Assembly: GCF_028745515.1 (NCBI RefSeq) | Contig: NZ_JAQZSG010000013.1 | Location: 1 to 64,000 of the forward strand | Reading direction: 5' to 3' | Source: Paenibacillus thermotolerans | Lineage (GTDB): Bacteria; Bacillota; Bacilli; Paenibacillales; YIM-B00363 | DNA: 64,000 bases | Shown here: in pieces, positions 39,759-47,212 of the stretch | How positions within the stretch are numbered: the stretch's first letter is position 1 | Layout: every line of letters starts with the position of its first letter | Position numbers and translations under genes: made by a program | Notes under the pieces: model-generated | Told to the model about the DNA's origin: nothing | What the model saw: the letters and a program-made list of their open reading frames with translations, nothing else | Database searches by the model: none

Positions 39759-40281
39759 GTGGGCAGTCATCGGTATTCTATGTATTGTTTTTTGGCCGAT
39801 TGCAATTATCGTTATTCCACTTGTATTAGCTTGGAGAGTGTACCGGAAGAAGAAATCTTCACGCATCACTACCAATGAAGACTTACGCTCTTACGTAGAC
39901 AATGATGAGTACAGGCAATTTCAATTAAACGTTGCAGGTATAACACATAAAAATGAAGATGGTTCAAAAAGAGCAGATGTCGCTTTTTCTTGCCATTATG
40001 GTCAGAAATTGCTACTTGTTCGAGATCCAGAGAATCCGTATGATTCAAATGCTGTTCAGGTTTTGACTGAATATGGTCAACAATTAGGTTTTATTGATTC
40101 GTGGAATGCGAAAGAAATGCAAGCATCGTTAAAAGGAACATCGAGGGTATATGAACGCATCGAGGCAATATTTATTGAGGCTGGAATGTTTCGTCCTGAG
40201 GGTGAAAAAAGAGATGTTCCCTTTTGTTCAATTGCCATTCGAAGATATTATAAAAAAGCGGAAACGCAAATAGCCGAATGA
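39739..40281 (+). CDS. Membrane-anchored HIRAN-domain protein
   Basis: This 180-aa protein has an N-terminal transmembrane helix (AVIGILCIVFWPIAIIVIPLVLAW) and a HIRAN-like domain (FQLNVAGITHK..., LLVRDPENPYDSNAVQVLTEYGQQLGFI). HIRAN domains bind DNA ends in repair proteins. Starts at TTG 39739 with GAGGTAGG upstream, overlapping the ImmA-like gene by 20 bp. Its role in the prophage is unknown. Confidence 0.8.
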   Translation: MLIKIIKWAVIGILCIVFWPIAIIVIPLVLAWRVYRKKKSSRITTNEDLRSYVDNDEYRQFQLNVAGITHKNEDGSKRADVAFSCHYGQKLLLVRDPENPYDSNAVQVLTEYGQQLGFIDSWNAKEMQASLKGTSRVYERIEAIFIEAGMFRPEGEKRDVPFCSIAIRRYYKKAETQIAE

Positions 40282-40304
40282 GTGCCCCTTCGGGGCTCTT
40301 TTCA
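40281..40304 (+). terminator. Short hairpin before the integrase gene
   Basis: GAGTGCCCC TTC GGGGCTC followed by TTTTC is a short stable stem-loop with a T-run. It may separate lysogeny transcription from integrase. Confidence 0.55.
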
Positions 40305-40320
40305 TTGGAGGGGGACAATT

Positions 40321-41901
40321 ATGTTCCAGTTACCTGACGGTGAATATGCAGCTTATCTTAGGAAGTCCAGACTGGATTTAGAAAGAGAAGCCAGGGGCGA
40401 GGAAGATACGTACAAAACCCATACGCGTGTGCTCATGGAGCTGTCAAAAAGGTATGGGGTAACCATAACCGAAATTTACCGTGAGAAGCCGGCAACGTCC
40501 GGAGAACGGATCTCGGAGCGCCCTGAGATGATCAGATTGCTTGGGGACGTTGAAGATGAACGGTGGACGGGTATCTTGGTCGTCGAGGTTGAGCGTTTAG
40601 CCCGTGGCGATACTATGGACCAAGGCATTGTAGCGCAAGCATTCAAGTATTCGAATACACTCATTGTTACGCCTATGCGGATATACGACCCGACTAATCC
40701 GGATGATGAAGAGTATTTTGAATTCGGCCTTTTTATGTCGCGGCGAGAATTCAAGACGATCACTCGTAGATTGCAGGGGGGCCGCATTAGCGGAATTAAA
40801 GACGGGAGGTTTGTCGGTAACCGGCCGCCATACGGTTATGTTCGAACAAAATTGCCGGGCAAAGGTTTCACGCTGGAACCTCATCCTGAGCAATCACCTA
40901 TTGTGCAGTTGATCTTCTCGCTTTATACGGACCCCGATCCTAAATCAAGATTGGGTACCGCATTGATTGCACGTTATCTCAATGACAGGAAGATACCCAC
41001 CCAACGGAACAGTAAATGGATTGTGGCCACTGTTAACGGCGTATTAAGGAACCCCGTTTACGCGGGATACGTCCGCTGGGGTTACCGTCCTACAGTAAAG
41101 CGGAAGAACAGCAAGAGCCGGCCGCGAAAGTCGGATGAGCACATTGTTATCGAAAAAGGCAGACATCCGCCTCTTATCGACGATATTACGTTCAAACGTG
41201 CGCAAAACATTATGCAGGAGAACAGTCATCCGCCAGCTCCAAAGGGTAAGGTAAGCAATCCATTGGCGGGTCTCATTCGATGCGACATGTGCGGCAGCCC
41301 GATGCAGTACCGCCCATATAAACGGACTCCGCGGCCATCTCTTATATGCCAAACACAAGGGTGCCCTAATGTGAGCAGTTACTTTGATATCGTTGAAGAA
41401 AAGCTTCTGGAAGGCTTGCAGGTATGGTTGCAATCTTATCGGGACCAGTGGGGAGCCAGGCGGCAACATGAGGAAGAAAACGATCAAACAAAATTAAATG
41501 TGCATCAGGAAGTGCTAAAATCTCTCCGTAAGAAGCTCGATGAACTAAACCAGCAGAAGGATGAAATTCATGTCCTCCTTGAGAAAAAAGTGTACACTAT
41601 CGAGGTGTTCTTAGAGAGGCAGCAAAAGATCGCCCACAGTATGGAGGAAGTAAAAGCCGCGATCGCCGTCACCGAGAAAGAATTGGATACGGAGCAGAAA
41701 AGAATCACGGCCAAGGTCGATACAATCCCCCAGCTTGAACACGTCCTTAAGGTGTACCCGGATACGGATGTACCTGCAGAGAAGAATGCCCTTTTGAAAT
41801 CCGTACTTGAAGGCGCAACATATCGTAAAGAAAAGGGCGGGCGCTGGAGCGGAGCCGAAGATAAGTTTACTTTGATGCTGCAACCAAGGCTCCCAAAATA
41901 A
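40321..41901 (+). CDS. Large serine recombinase (prophage integrase)
   Basis: This is a 526-aa integrase that joins attP and attB by double-strand breaks via a serine-DNA link. The N-terminal resolvase domain has AAYLRKSRLD with the catalytic Ser16 and LVVEVERLARGD; the recombinase domain has GRFVGNRPPYGYVR; a zinc ribbon has CDMCGSPM...CQTQGC; a coiled coil follows near residues 385-460. The ATG at 40321 has GGAGGGGG upstream; the earlier ATG at 40282 is within a terminator. The TAA at 41899-41901 touches the first base of attR. By analogy with SpoIVCA and SprA it should also drive excision. Confidence 0.95.
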   Translation: MFQLPDGEYAAYLRKSRLDLEREARGEEDTYKTHTRVLMELSKRYGVTITEIYREKPATSGERISERPEMIRLLGDVEDERWTGILVVEVERLARGDTMDQGIVAQAFKYSNTLIVTPMRIYDPTNPDDEEYFEFGLFMSRREFKTITRRLQGGRISGIKDGRFVGNRPPYGYVRTKLPGKGFTLEPHPEQSPIVQLIFSLYTDPDPKSRLGTALIARYLNDRKIPTQRNSKWIVATVNGVLRNPVYAGYVRWGYRPTVKRKNSKSRPRKSDEHIVIEKGRHPPLIDDITFKRAQNIMQENSHPPAPKGKVSNPLAGLIRCDMCGSPMQYRPYKRTPRPSLICQTQGCPNVSSYFDIVEEKLLEGLQVWLQSYRDQWGARRQHEEENDQTKLNVHQEVLKSLRKKLDELNQQKDEIHVLLEKKVYTIEVFLERQQKIAHSMEEVKAAIAVTEKELDTEQKRITAKVDTIPQLEHVLKVYPDTDVPAEKNALLKSVLEGATYRKEKGGRWSGAEDKFTLMLQPRLPK

Positions 41902-41928
41902 TCACCTACAACAATGATGTACCGAGGA
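41901..41928 (+). other. attR: prophage/host right junction
   Basis: A 23-bp prophage arm (41901-41923) that is the exact reverse complement of the attL arm overlaps the core ACCGAGGA (41921-41928), after which cotJC sequence resumes. The rebuilt attP (arm, GAGGAATT centre, inverted arm) is 54 bp long and symmetric except in its centre. Confidence 0.9.
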
Positions 41929-42307
41929 GTTCGCCCACCTCGAGATGATCGCCACGATGGTCTACAAGCTGACGAAGGATGCTACCCCCGAGATGATGAG
42001 GGCGGCGGGACTCGGCGACCACTACGCCAACCACGACAAAGCGCTGTTCTATCAAAATGCCTCCGGCGTTCCGTGGACAGCGACCTATATACAAGCCAAA
42101 GGCGATCCAATGGCGGATCTGTACGAGGACATCGCCGCCGAAGAGAAAGCTCGCGCCACCTACCAGTGGCTTATAGATATGACGGATGACGTCGATCTGC
42201 AAGACGGGCTGAAATTTCTGAGGGAGAGAGAGGTGATTCACTCTTTACGGTTTAGGGAATGCGTGGAAATACTTAAAGCGGAACAAGAGACGAAGAAAAT
42301 ATTTTAA
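41921..42307 (+). CDS. cotJC: CotJC, C-terminal part, beyond the prophage
   Basis: This is the 3' part of cotJC without its own ribosome site. It reads in frame from the core: TEEFAHLEMIATMVYKLTKD, then HYANHDKALFYQNASGVPWT, IQAKGDPMADLYEDIAAEEKARATYQ and the end KAEQETKKIF. The two histidine/glutamate sets (EEFAHLE here; EEKARATYQ) are typical of the ferritin-like fold. Joined to the 5' part after excision it gives 189 aa, the size of normal CotJC. Confidence 0.93.
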   Translation, partial: TEEFAHLEMIATMVYKLTKDATPEMMRAAGLGDHYANHDKALFYQNASGVPWTATYIQAKGDPMADLYEDIAAEEKARATYQWLIDMTDDVDLQDGLKFLREREVIHSLRFRECVEILKAEQETKKIF

Positions 42308-42313
42308 TACTCA

Positions 42314-42352
42314 AGCGTCGCCTCTCCTATCGGTTCGGAGGGGCGGTCTTGT
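42314..42352 (+). terminator. cotJC terminator, original copy
   Basis: CGCCTCTCC and GGAGGGGCG pair around a nine-base loop and TCTTGTTTTG follows, 7 bases past the cotJC stop. A near copy follows the decayed cotJC duplicate at 43159-43195. Confidence 0.8.
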
Positions 42353-42386
42353 TTTGTTACGGCATTTTTTCACCTTAATCCATGAA

Positions 42387-42857
42387 TCAATTTTTTTGAA
42401 TGGCTCGATTCCAATCAACTATACATACTTTATGAAACCCTTCGGACACCGTTGGAATTTCCAGACTTTCGTGCAAATCCATTATAACGGTATCAGAAAC
42501 CGGTTTATTTCTTAGACTGTTTCTTTTACGGCAAACTTCTATCGGTGTATTTATGTAATAACAAATTTTTTCACAGTTACAGTTCGAATATCTCTTTAAA
42601 GCAGCTACTCTTGTTTCTGATTTTACATTTGTAGCATCAAGTATGACATTAATTCCCTTTGTTATATTCCTAAACGCCCTGGTGTACAATTCATGAAATA
42701 CGATAGGATCATTTTTTTCTTCATAACTGCCGGAAAACAACTCTTCTTTTAATGCATCCGAAGACAGTATTACCGCAGTTTCTTTAGTAGCTAATTCCTT
42801 TGCGAATGTAGATTTCCCTGCTCCGGGCAAGCCAACTAACATGATTAACTTTGGCAT
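42387..42857 (-). CDS. P-loop kinase-like (AAA/zeta-like) protein
   Basis: This 156-aa small-molecule or nucleotide kinase-like protein has P-loop MLVGLPGAGKSTFA, a SSDALKEELF segment, an INVILDATNVKSETRVAAL block and a basic lid EVCRKRNSLRNK. This resembles the polynucleotide kinase/zeta-like AAA_33 family. GAGGAGAA precedes the ATG 42857. It is more A/T-rich than its surroundings and lies exactly between two copies of the cotJC 3' end, so it is probably acquired. Confidence 0.8.
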   Translation of the reverse strand: MPKLIMLVGLPGAGKSTFAKELATKETAVILSSDALKEELFSGSYEEKNDPIVFHELYTRAFRNITKGINVILDATNVKSETRVAALKRYSNCNCEKICYYINTPIEVCRKRNSLRNKPVSDTVIMDLHESLEIPTVSEGFHKVCIVDWNRAIQKN

Positions 42858-42898
42858 ATCGTTTCTCCTCTTTTTTTTCGATAAATAACCTCCAACTA

Positions 42899-43131
42899 TG
42901 ATGCCTCCGGCTTTCCATGGACAGCGACCTATATACAAGCCAAAGGCGACCCGATGGCCGACTTATACGAGGACATCGCTGCGGAAGAGAAAGCTCGCGC
43001 CACGTACCAGTGGCTTATACATATGACGGATGACGCCGATCTGCAAGACGGGCTGAAATTTCTACGGGAGAGAAAGGTGATTCACTCTTTACGGTTCAGG
43101 GAATGCGTGGAAATACTTAAAGCGGAATAAG
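42899..43131 (+). pseudogene. cotJC: Decayed second copy of the cotJC 3' end
   Basis: This segment matches cotJC from SGVPWTATYIQAKGDPM on, with scattered changes. A C-to-T change turns the codon for Q in KAEQETKK into TAA, cutting the last seven residues. The 5' part is absent and there is no ribosome site. It lies about 850 bp downstream of the real 3' end. Confidence 0.9.
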
Positions 43132-43158
43132 AGACGAAGAAAATATTTTAATACTCGA

Positions 43159-43195
43159 GATCGCCCTTCCAATAGGCACGGAAGGGCGATCTTGT
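43159..43195 (+). terminator. Terminator behind the cotJC duplicate
   Basis: A 12-bp stem GATCGCCCTTCC/GGAAGGGCGATC with a nine-base loop is followed by TTGTTT. It resembles the terminator at 42314 and shows that the duplication includes it. Confidence 0.85.
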
Positions 43196-43200
43196 TTGGC

Positions 43201-43665
43201 TTACGGCAAATATCCGCGCTTCTTCAACGTTTCCGAAAGCGGGGAGCCGGCGAGCAGCTTCGCCATGACGGCAATCGTCTGCTCAAGCTCCTGTTTCGTG
43301 AACGTCTTCTCAACTTCTTCGTGAAACGTTCCTCCCACAACGGAATGCAGCCGCTTGGAAAGCAGCCTTCCCTTCTCCGTCAGCTGCAGCTTCACGTATC
43401 GGCTGTCATTCGGGTCGGGCGTCTTTTGTATCATATCGTCCTTGACCATTCTGTCTACCAACCGCGACGGACTTCCGTTCTCGCAAATAAGAAGCTCCCC
43501 AAGCTCCTTAAGAGACAGCGGTTCGCGCTTCTCGAGCACGCCGATTACCTCCGCCTGGGACGGAGTGATTTGCAGCGGAGCGAGCAGCTCCTGCAGCATG
43601 CGGGCGCCATGCCTTTCTGCTGCGAGAATAAAATATCGGAATTGTTCCACGGTCAGTTGGTCCAT
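43201..43665 (-). CDS. MarR-family regulator
   Basis: This 154-aa winged-helix repressor has the MarR elements ITPSQAEVIGVLEKREPLSLKELGELL, GSPSRLVDRMVKDDMI and the wing DPNDSRYVKLQLTEKG. It lies directly downstream of and on the same strand as the lactamase-fold gene, 24 bases apart. It likely represses that operon by binding the palindromes at 44528-44572. Confidence 0.9.
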   Translation of the reverse strand: MDQLTVEQFRYFILAAERHGARMLQELLAPLQITPSQAEVIGVLEKREPLSLKELGELLICENGSPSRLVDRMVKDDMIQKTPDPNDSRYVKLQLTEKGRLLSKRLHSVVGGTFHEEVEKTFTKQELEQTIAVMAKLLAGSPLSETLKKRGYLP

Positions 43666-43689
43666 AGCGGTCTCCTTCTTTTAAGGTTA

Positions 43690-44502
43690 TCAGCTTATCG
43701 TATGAGGTCTGATAACCGGATCGTGATTCGCAAGAACGGCGGCGCAGTCGCTTCTGGCGCCGAACGCCGCTGCCCAGCGCAGCGATTGGGCGGCTTCCTC
43801 CCTGCTCGTCTTTATGCCGGGAAGCAGCGCCTGCTCGAAGGACGCCTTCGCGTAACCGACGTCGCTTGCCAGCAGCACCCAGCCGGAGGCGGTAAGCACG
43901 AGCGCGGACAGTTGCCCGCGGCTGTGACCCGGCGTATGTACCAAATATAAAGTACCGTCTTGGAACAAATCAACCCCGCGGCGGTAAGGACCGTGCGGAA
44001 TGTCGTGCAGCGCGGCCGGCGTAATGTCGACGCCCTCCCACATCGACCTTGTATAGCCGACATCCTTGTGCGCGGCTTTCCACTCGAGCTCGCTCGTTAA
44101 GATTTTCTTCGCGCCGGCGACGTGCTTCACCCCGCTGATATGATCGGAATGCATATGGGAGATGACGACGTAATCAAGGTCGGTCGGACGGATTCCCCGC
44201 TGGAGAAGCTGCTCTCTGATGCTCTGTCCCTCGGGAAGGGCGCCCTTGAACATGGAGTACGACAGCCGCCCCAGGTGTTTGCGCGGATTGCTCCGCATAT
44301 CCTCGTGCCAGCCGGTGTCGATCAGCAAGAGTCCTTTCGGATGTTCGATCAGATAGGAGGATACCGGGACCCAGCTCTTCTTGCTCGCCGGACGGAGCCA
44401 GCCGGTGAACGGCAGCGGGTGGAGCGTCTTTTCTTCAAATGCGAGCGCCCGGTCTATATACACTTGTCCCGTGTGAAGAACGTGAATGTTTGCTGTTTTC
44501 AT
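43690..44502 (-). CDS. Metallo-beta-lactamase-fold hydrolase (AHL-lactonase-like)
   Basis: This 270-aa binuclear zinc hydrolase has the motif HMHSDHISG (HxHxDH), then HTPGHSRG and a distal Asp/His (LLASDVG, LANHDPV). The sequence LLIDTGW and overall length resemble N-acyl-homoserine-lactone lactonases of Bacillus and Paenibacillus. The substrate is not proven. Its promoter carries MarR-type palindromes. Confidence 0.85.
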   Translation of the reverse strand: MKTANIHVLHTGQVYIDRALAFEEKTLHPLPFTGWLRPASKKSWVPVSSYLIEHPKGLLLIDTGWHEDMRSNPRKHLGRLSYSMFKGALPEGQSIREQLLQRGIRPTDLDYVVISHMHSDHISGVKHVAGAKKILTSELEWKAAHKDVGYTRSMWEGVDITPAALHDIPHGPYRRGVDLFQDGTLYLVHTPGHSRGQLSALVLTASGWVLLASDVGYAKASFEQALLPGIKTSREEAAQSLRWAAAFGARSDCAAVLANHDPVIRPHTIS

Positions 44503-44527
44503 ATGCGTTACCTCTTTTTGTTTTTAA

Positions 44528-44577
44528 TAGATGACATGTCATTTGTTTATAATAGATGACGTGTCATCTATTGTCAA
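44528..44577 (-). promoter_or_regulatory. Promoter and MarR-type operators of the lactamase-fold gene
   Basis: On the minus strand TTGACA (44572-44577), a 17-base spacer and TATTAT (44549-44554) form a SigA promoter. The palindrome GATGACGTGTCATC fills the spacer, and a second one, ATGACATGTCAT, lies just downstream of the -10. Both would block transcription when bound. Confidence 0.8.
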
Positions 44578-44667
44578 TGATGTTATTATGCTCCGACATT
44601 AGGTCTTCCCTGCGAGCAACAAACATCATATGATTATGGTAAAAATGGTGCGGCGGAGGTTGCTGTA

Positions 44668-45720
44668 ATGGGAAAAATTTTGATCATTATTTTTCTATTA
44701 TTTTTATTATCGGGTTGCCGTATCGCTACTGAACCAAATAGGCAGGAACAAGCTCCCGGCACGCCTCCGCCTGCCGTTGATTCGTCCGAGGAACAAGTGC
44801 TGCAGGACCCTGCACCCGCGGGATCGTCTGAAGAACACAGCCAAAAGGATGCGGAGGTTGAAGTGAAACTGCGCTGCAATCCGTGCATGAGCTCTCCCGA
44901 AGAATGGGGAGAAGAAGAGGATCACGCGCCGGTCGGCACGGAAACGTTCTGGGCGGAGGACAAGCCGAAGAAGCTCGGTCCGGTCGCTTTCGGAACGCTG
45001 CCGCATGTCGAGCTTGTGGTCGACCCTCCGTTAACGATAAAGGAGTTTAAGCTGGACGCCGGCTTTCCGGACGTTCCGGAGCAATTGCCCGTATATATGC
45101 AAGGCAGCTATCCGAAAGAACATAAACAAATGCTCGGTAAATTTGTCGCAAACCCGAAACGATGGGAGTATCACCCCGCCTACTCGGTCCTGTATGACGT
45201 CGGCGTTGAGCCTATTTCCGGGCCGATCGAATCTCCGACTCCGGAAAAAATAGAAGCGAAAGCGATAGAGCTGCTAGGACCGTTATTGATGCCCGACACA
45301 AAATTAAAAACAACGATAAACAATCCTGACGGGAGCTGGACTGTGGCTTTCGAGCGCACATTTGACGGCCATGTCATACTTAGCGACCGGGGGGTGTCGG
45401 TCGGATTCGACGCGGAGGGCCGCGCGATCAACATCATGATTCGGCGGAAGCCGATCCTGGAGGAAAGCGATTATCCGATTCGAACTCCCGAACAAGCTTA
45501 TGAACTGTTGAAAAGCGGCGGCTTCAAAATTTTATATGTGGAGGATTTCAAGCCGGCATTGAGCGGCGAGGTGGATCGGTTTACGGTCAAAGAAATTGAA
45601 ATCGCTTATCACGAGCAGCATCCGACCCAAGCGAGGCTTCCTTTACAGCCTTACTATGTATTTCGCAATGAGGCGGGGCAAGCGTTGTATGTGCCTGCGG
45701 TTGCGGATCCTTATGTTTAA
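44668..45720 (+). CDS. Lipoprotein of unknown function
   Basis: This 350-aa exported protein has a type II signal peptide (IIIFLLFLLSGC, lipobox LSGC). The N-terminal 90 residues are Pro/Glu-rich and low-complexity; the rest is beta-rich with a PepSY-like feel (YQVLKSGGFKILYVEDFK-like and VDRFTVKEIEIAYHEQ). It ends LQPYYVFRNEAGQALYVPAVA. I cannot assign a family. Confidence 0.8.
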   Translation: MGKILIIIFLLFLLSGCRIATEPNRQEQAPGTPPPAVDSSEEQVLQDPAPAGSSEEHSQKDAEVEVKLRCNPCMSSPEEWGEEEDHAPVGTETFWAEDKPKKLGPVAFGTLPHVELVVDPPLTIKEFKLDAGFPDVPEQLPVYMQGSYPKEHKQMLGKFVANPKRWEYHPAYSVLYDVGVEPISGPIESPTPEKIEAKAIELLGPLLMPDTKLKTTINNPDGSWTVAFERTFDGHVILSDRGVSVGFDAEGRAINIMIRRKPILEESDYPIRTPEQAYELLKSGGFKILYVEDFKPALSGEVDRFTVKEIEIAYHEQHPTQARLPLQPYYVFRNEAGQALYVPAVADPYV

Positions 45721-45820
45721 GGACGCATATGCATGATGCGAACGAATGTTCTTGCCTGTTAGGCGATTGTAATGATATGATTGTAGTTGTGGAAAAATTT
45801 GGACTGCCGGAGGAAAAACA

Positions 45821-47062
45821 ATGGACCACACCGTTCCCGTCGCAAGCTTAACGAACTTGCAGGCAAGACGGTTTCTATTAACCCACCATGGCCTCGGGAC
45901 GACCCCGTCGTTTGCGGGCAAAGCCGGAGCCATGGATTTTATCCGAAGAGTCGGATGCATCCAATACGATCCGCTGAATATCGTAGGACGCAATCCCGAA
46001 TTGGTGCTGCAATCCCGCATTCCGAAATTCAAACCTGCGCTGCTGCAGGAGCTGCTATATAAAGACCGGCTGCTGCTCGACGGCATGGACAAAGTCATGT
46101 CGATTTACCCGGCCGACGATTGGCCTTATTTTCGCCGTTTCCGGGAGAAAGCCCGCAAATATTACAGCTCGATCGAACCGGTAATGAGCGCGCTCCCTGA
46201 AGTTCGCGAAGAGATCGAAGCCCGAGGCCCGCTTTCTTCCGACGACCTGAGCCTCGACCGCATGATCGATTGGGCGTGGGCGCCGACCCGTCTGGCAAGG
46301 GCCGTGCTCGAAAGCATGTACTTTTGGGGAGAGCTGGTCGTTCATCATAAGAAAAACAACCAGAAGGTATATGATTTCGCGGTCAACCATTTGCCGGAAA
46401 GCCTCCTTGAAGCGGCGGAGCCTAATGTAAGCGAGGACGAATATGTCGATTGGCGCATTCTGCGCCGGATCGGCGGTGTCGGTTTGCTATGGGAAAAAGC
46501 GGGCGACGCATGGATCGGCCTTACCGAGGTGAAGGCGAAAGAGCGCCAGGCTTCGTTCCGGCGGTTGAGCGAGCAAGGCCGGATCGTCCGGTTGCAGGTT
46601 GAAGGGGTCGGCGCGCCGCTTTACGCCAGAACGGAGGATTGGGACTGTCTGGCGGCATGCGTTGACGATCCGTTCGACACCCCCCGCGCGTCCGTTATTG
46701 CTCCGCTGGATAATTTGCTTTGGGACCGGCGCTTGATATCGGCAATTTTCGGATTCGACTATATATGGGAAGTGTACAAGCCGGTTGAGCAGCGCAGCTA
46801 TGGCTACTATGTCCTCCCGATCCTGTACGGGGACAAATTTGTGGCCCGGTTCGAGCCGGGACGGGATAAGGCAACAGGCGCGCTCGTAATCAAAAATTGG
46901 TGGTGGGAGCAAGGGTTGGGGATGAAGCCGACGAAAGCGATGCGAACGGAATTAACCCGGTGTTTCCGCCGATTTTTGGACTTCCTCGGCGCCGATTCGG
47001 TGACAATCGATCCCGCGTTGGCCGAACGGGAGTCGATCGCTTTTCTGGGCGGCGGCGATTAG
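45821..47062 (+). CDS. YcaQ-like DNA glycosylase (AlkX/HTH_42 family)
   Basis: This 413-aa winged-helix protein resembles E. coli YcaQ/AlkX, which unhooks interstrand crosslinks and alkylated bases. After a start NLQARRFLLTHHGLG comes GCIQYDPLNIVGRNPELVLQSR, with a Q-Y-D motif as in AlkX, and the three-wing body ends with VSDNLLWDRR-like IAPLDNLLWDRR and YGYYVLPILYGDKFVAR. GGAGG precedes the ATG. The reaction is inferred from the family. Confidence 0.85.
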   Translation: MDHTVPVASLTNLQARRFLLTHHGLGTTPSFAGKAGAMDFIRRVGCIQYDPLNIVGRNPELVLQSRIPKFKPALLQELLYKDRLLLDGMDKVMSIYPADDWPYFRRFREKARKYYSSIEPVMSALPEVREEIEARGPLSSDDLSLDRMIDWAWAPTRLARAVLESMYFWGELVVHHKKNNQKVYDFAVNHLPESLLEAAEPNVSEDEYVDWRILRRIGGVGLLWEKAGDAWIGLTEVKAKERQASFRRLSEQGRIVRLQVEGVGAPLYARTEDWDCLAACVDDPFDTPRASVIAPLDNLLWDRRLISAIFGFDYIWEVYKPVEQRSYGYYVLPILYGDKFVARFEPGRDKATGALVIKNWWWEQGLGMKPTKAMRTELTRCFRRFLDFLGADSVTIDPALAERESIAFLGGGD

Positions 47063-47089
47063 CGGGCGGGTTGTCTACGATTCCTAATG

Positions 47090-47158
47090 GCTTGATCGCC
47101 ATTCCTATTGACTGATTGCGGCTCCTATTAGGCTCAGAGCGATTGCCATTCCTTTTGA
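47090..47158. repeat. Degenerate repeats between ycaQ-like and APH genes
   Basis: Units related to GATTGCCATTCCTATTGA occur about four times with variable spacing. They are too short and degenerate to classify. Confidence 0.4.
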
Positions 47159-47163
47159 GTTCG

Positions 47164-47212
47164 GCAAGATTGCCCCTCCCGATAGACCGGAGGGGCATAT
47201 CTTGCTTTTGTT
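47164..47212. terminator. Bidirectional terminator between convergent genes
   Basis: GCAAGAT-GCCCCTCC and GGAGGGGC-ATATCTTGC pair around a nine-base loop, followed by TTTTGTTT on the plus strand. It ends the ycaQ-like gene and the APH-like gene. Confidence 0.85.

Larger units (their letters stand above)
3352..41928. mobile_element. PBSX-like myovirus prophage inserted in cotJC, about 38.57 kb
   Basis: The element runs from the core at 3352-3359 to the core at 41921-41928; core-to-core length is 38,569 bp. It contains apparently intact packaging, head, contractile tail, lysis, replication and lysogeny modules and a large serine integrase reading into attR. Precise excision restores cotJC in frame. 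Structural genes are on the minus strand; lysogeny genes at the right end are on the plus strand. Confidence 0.95.
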
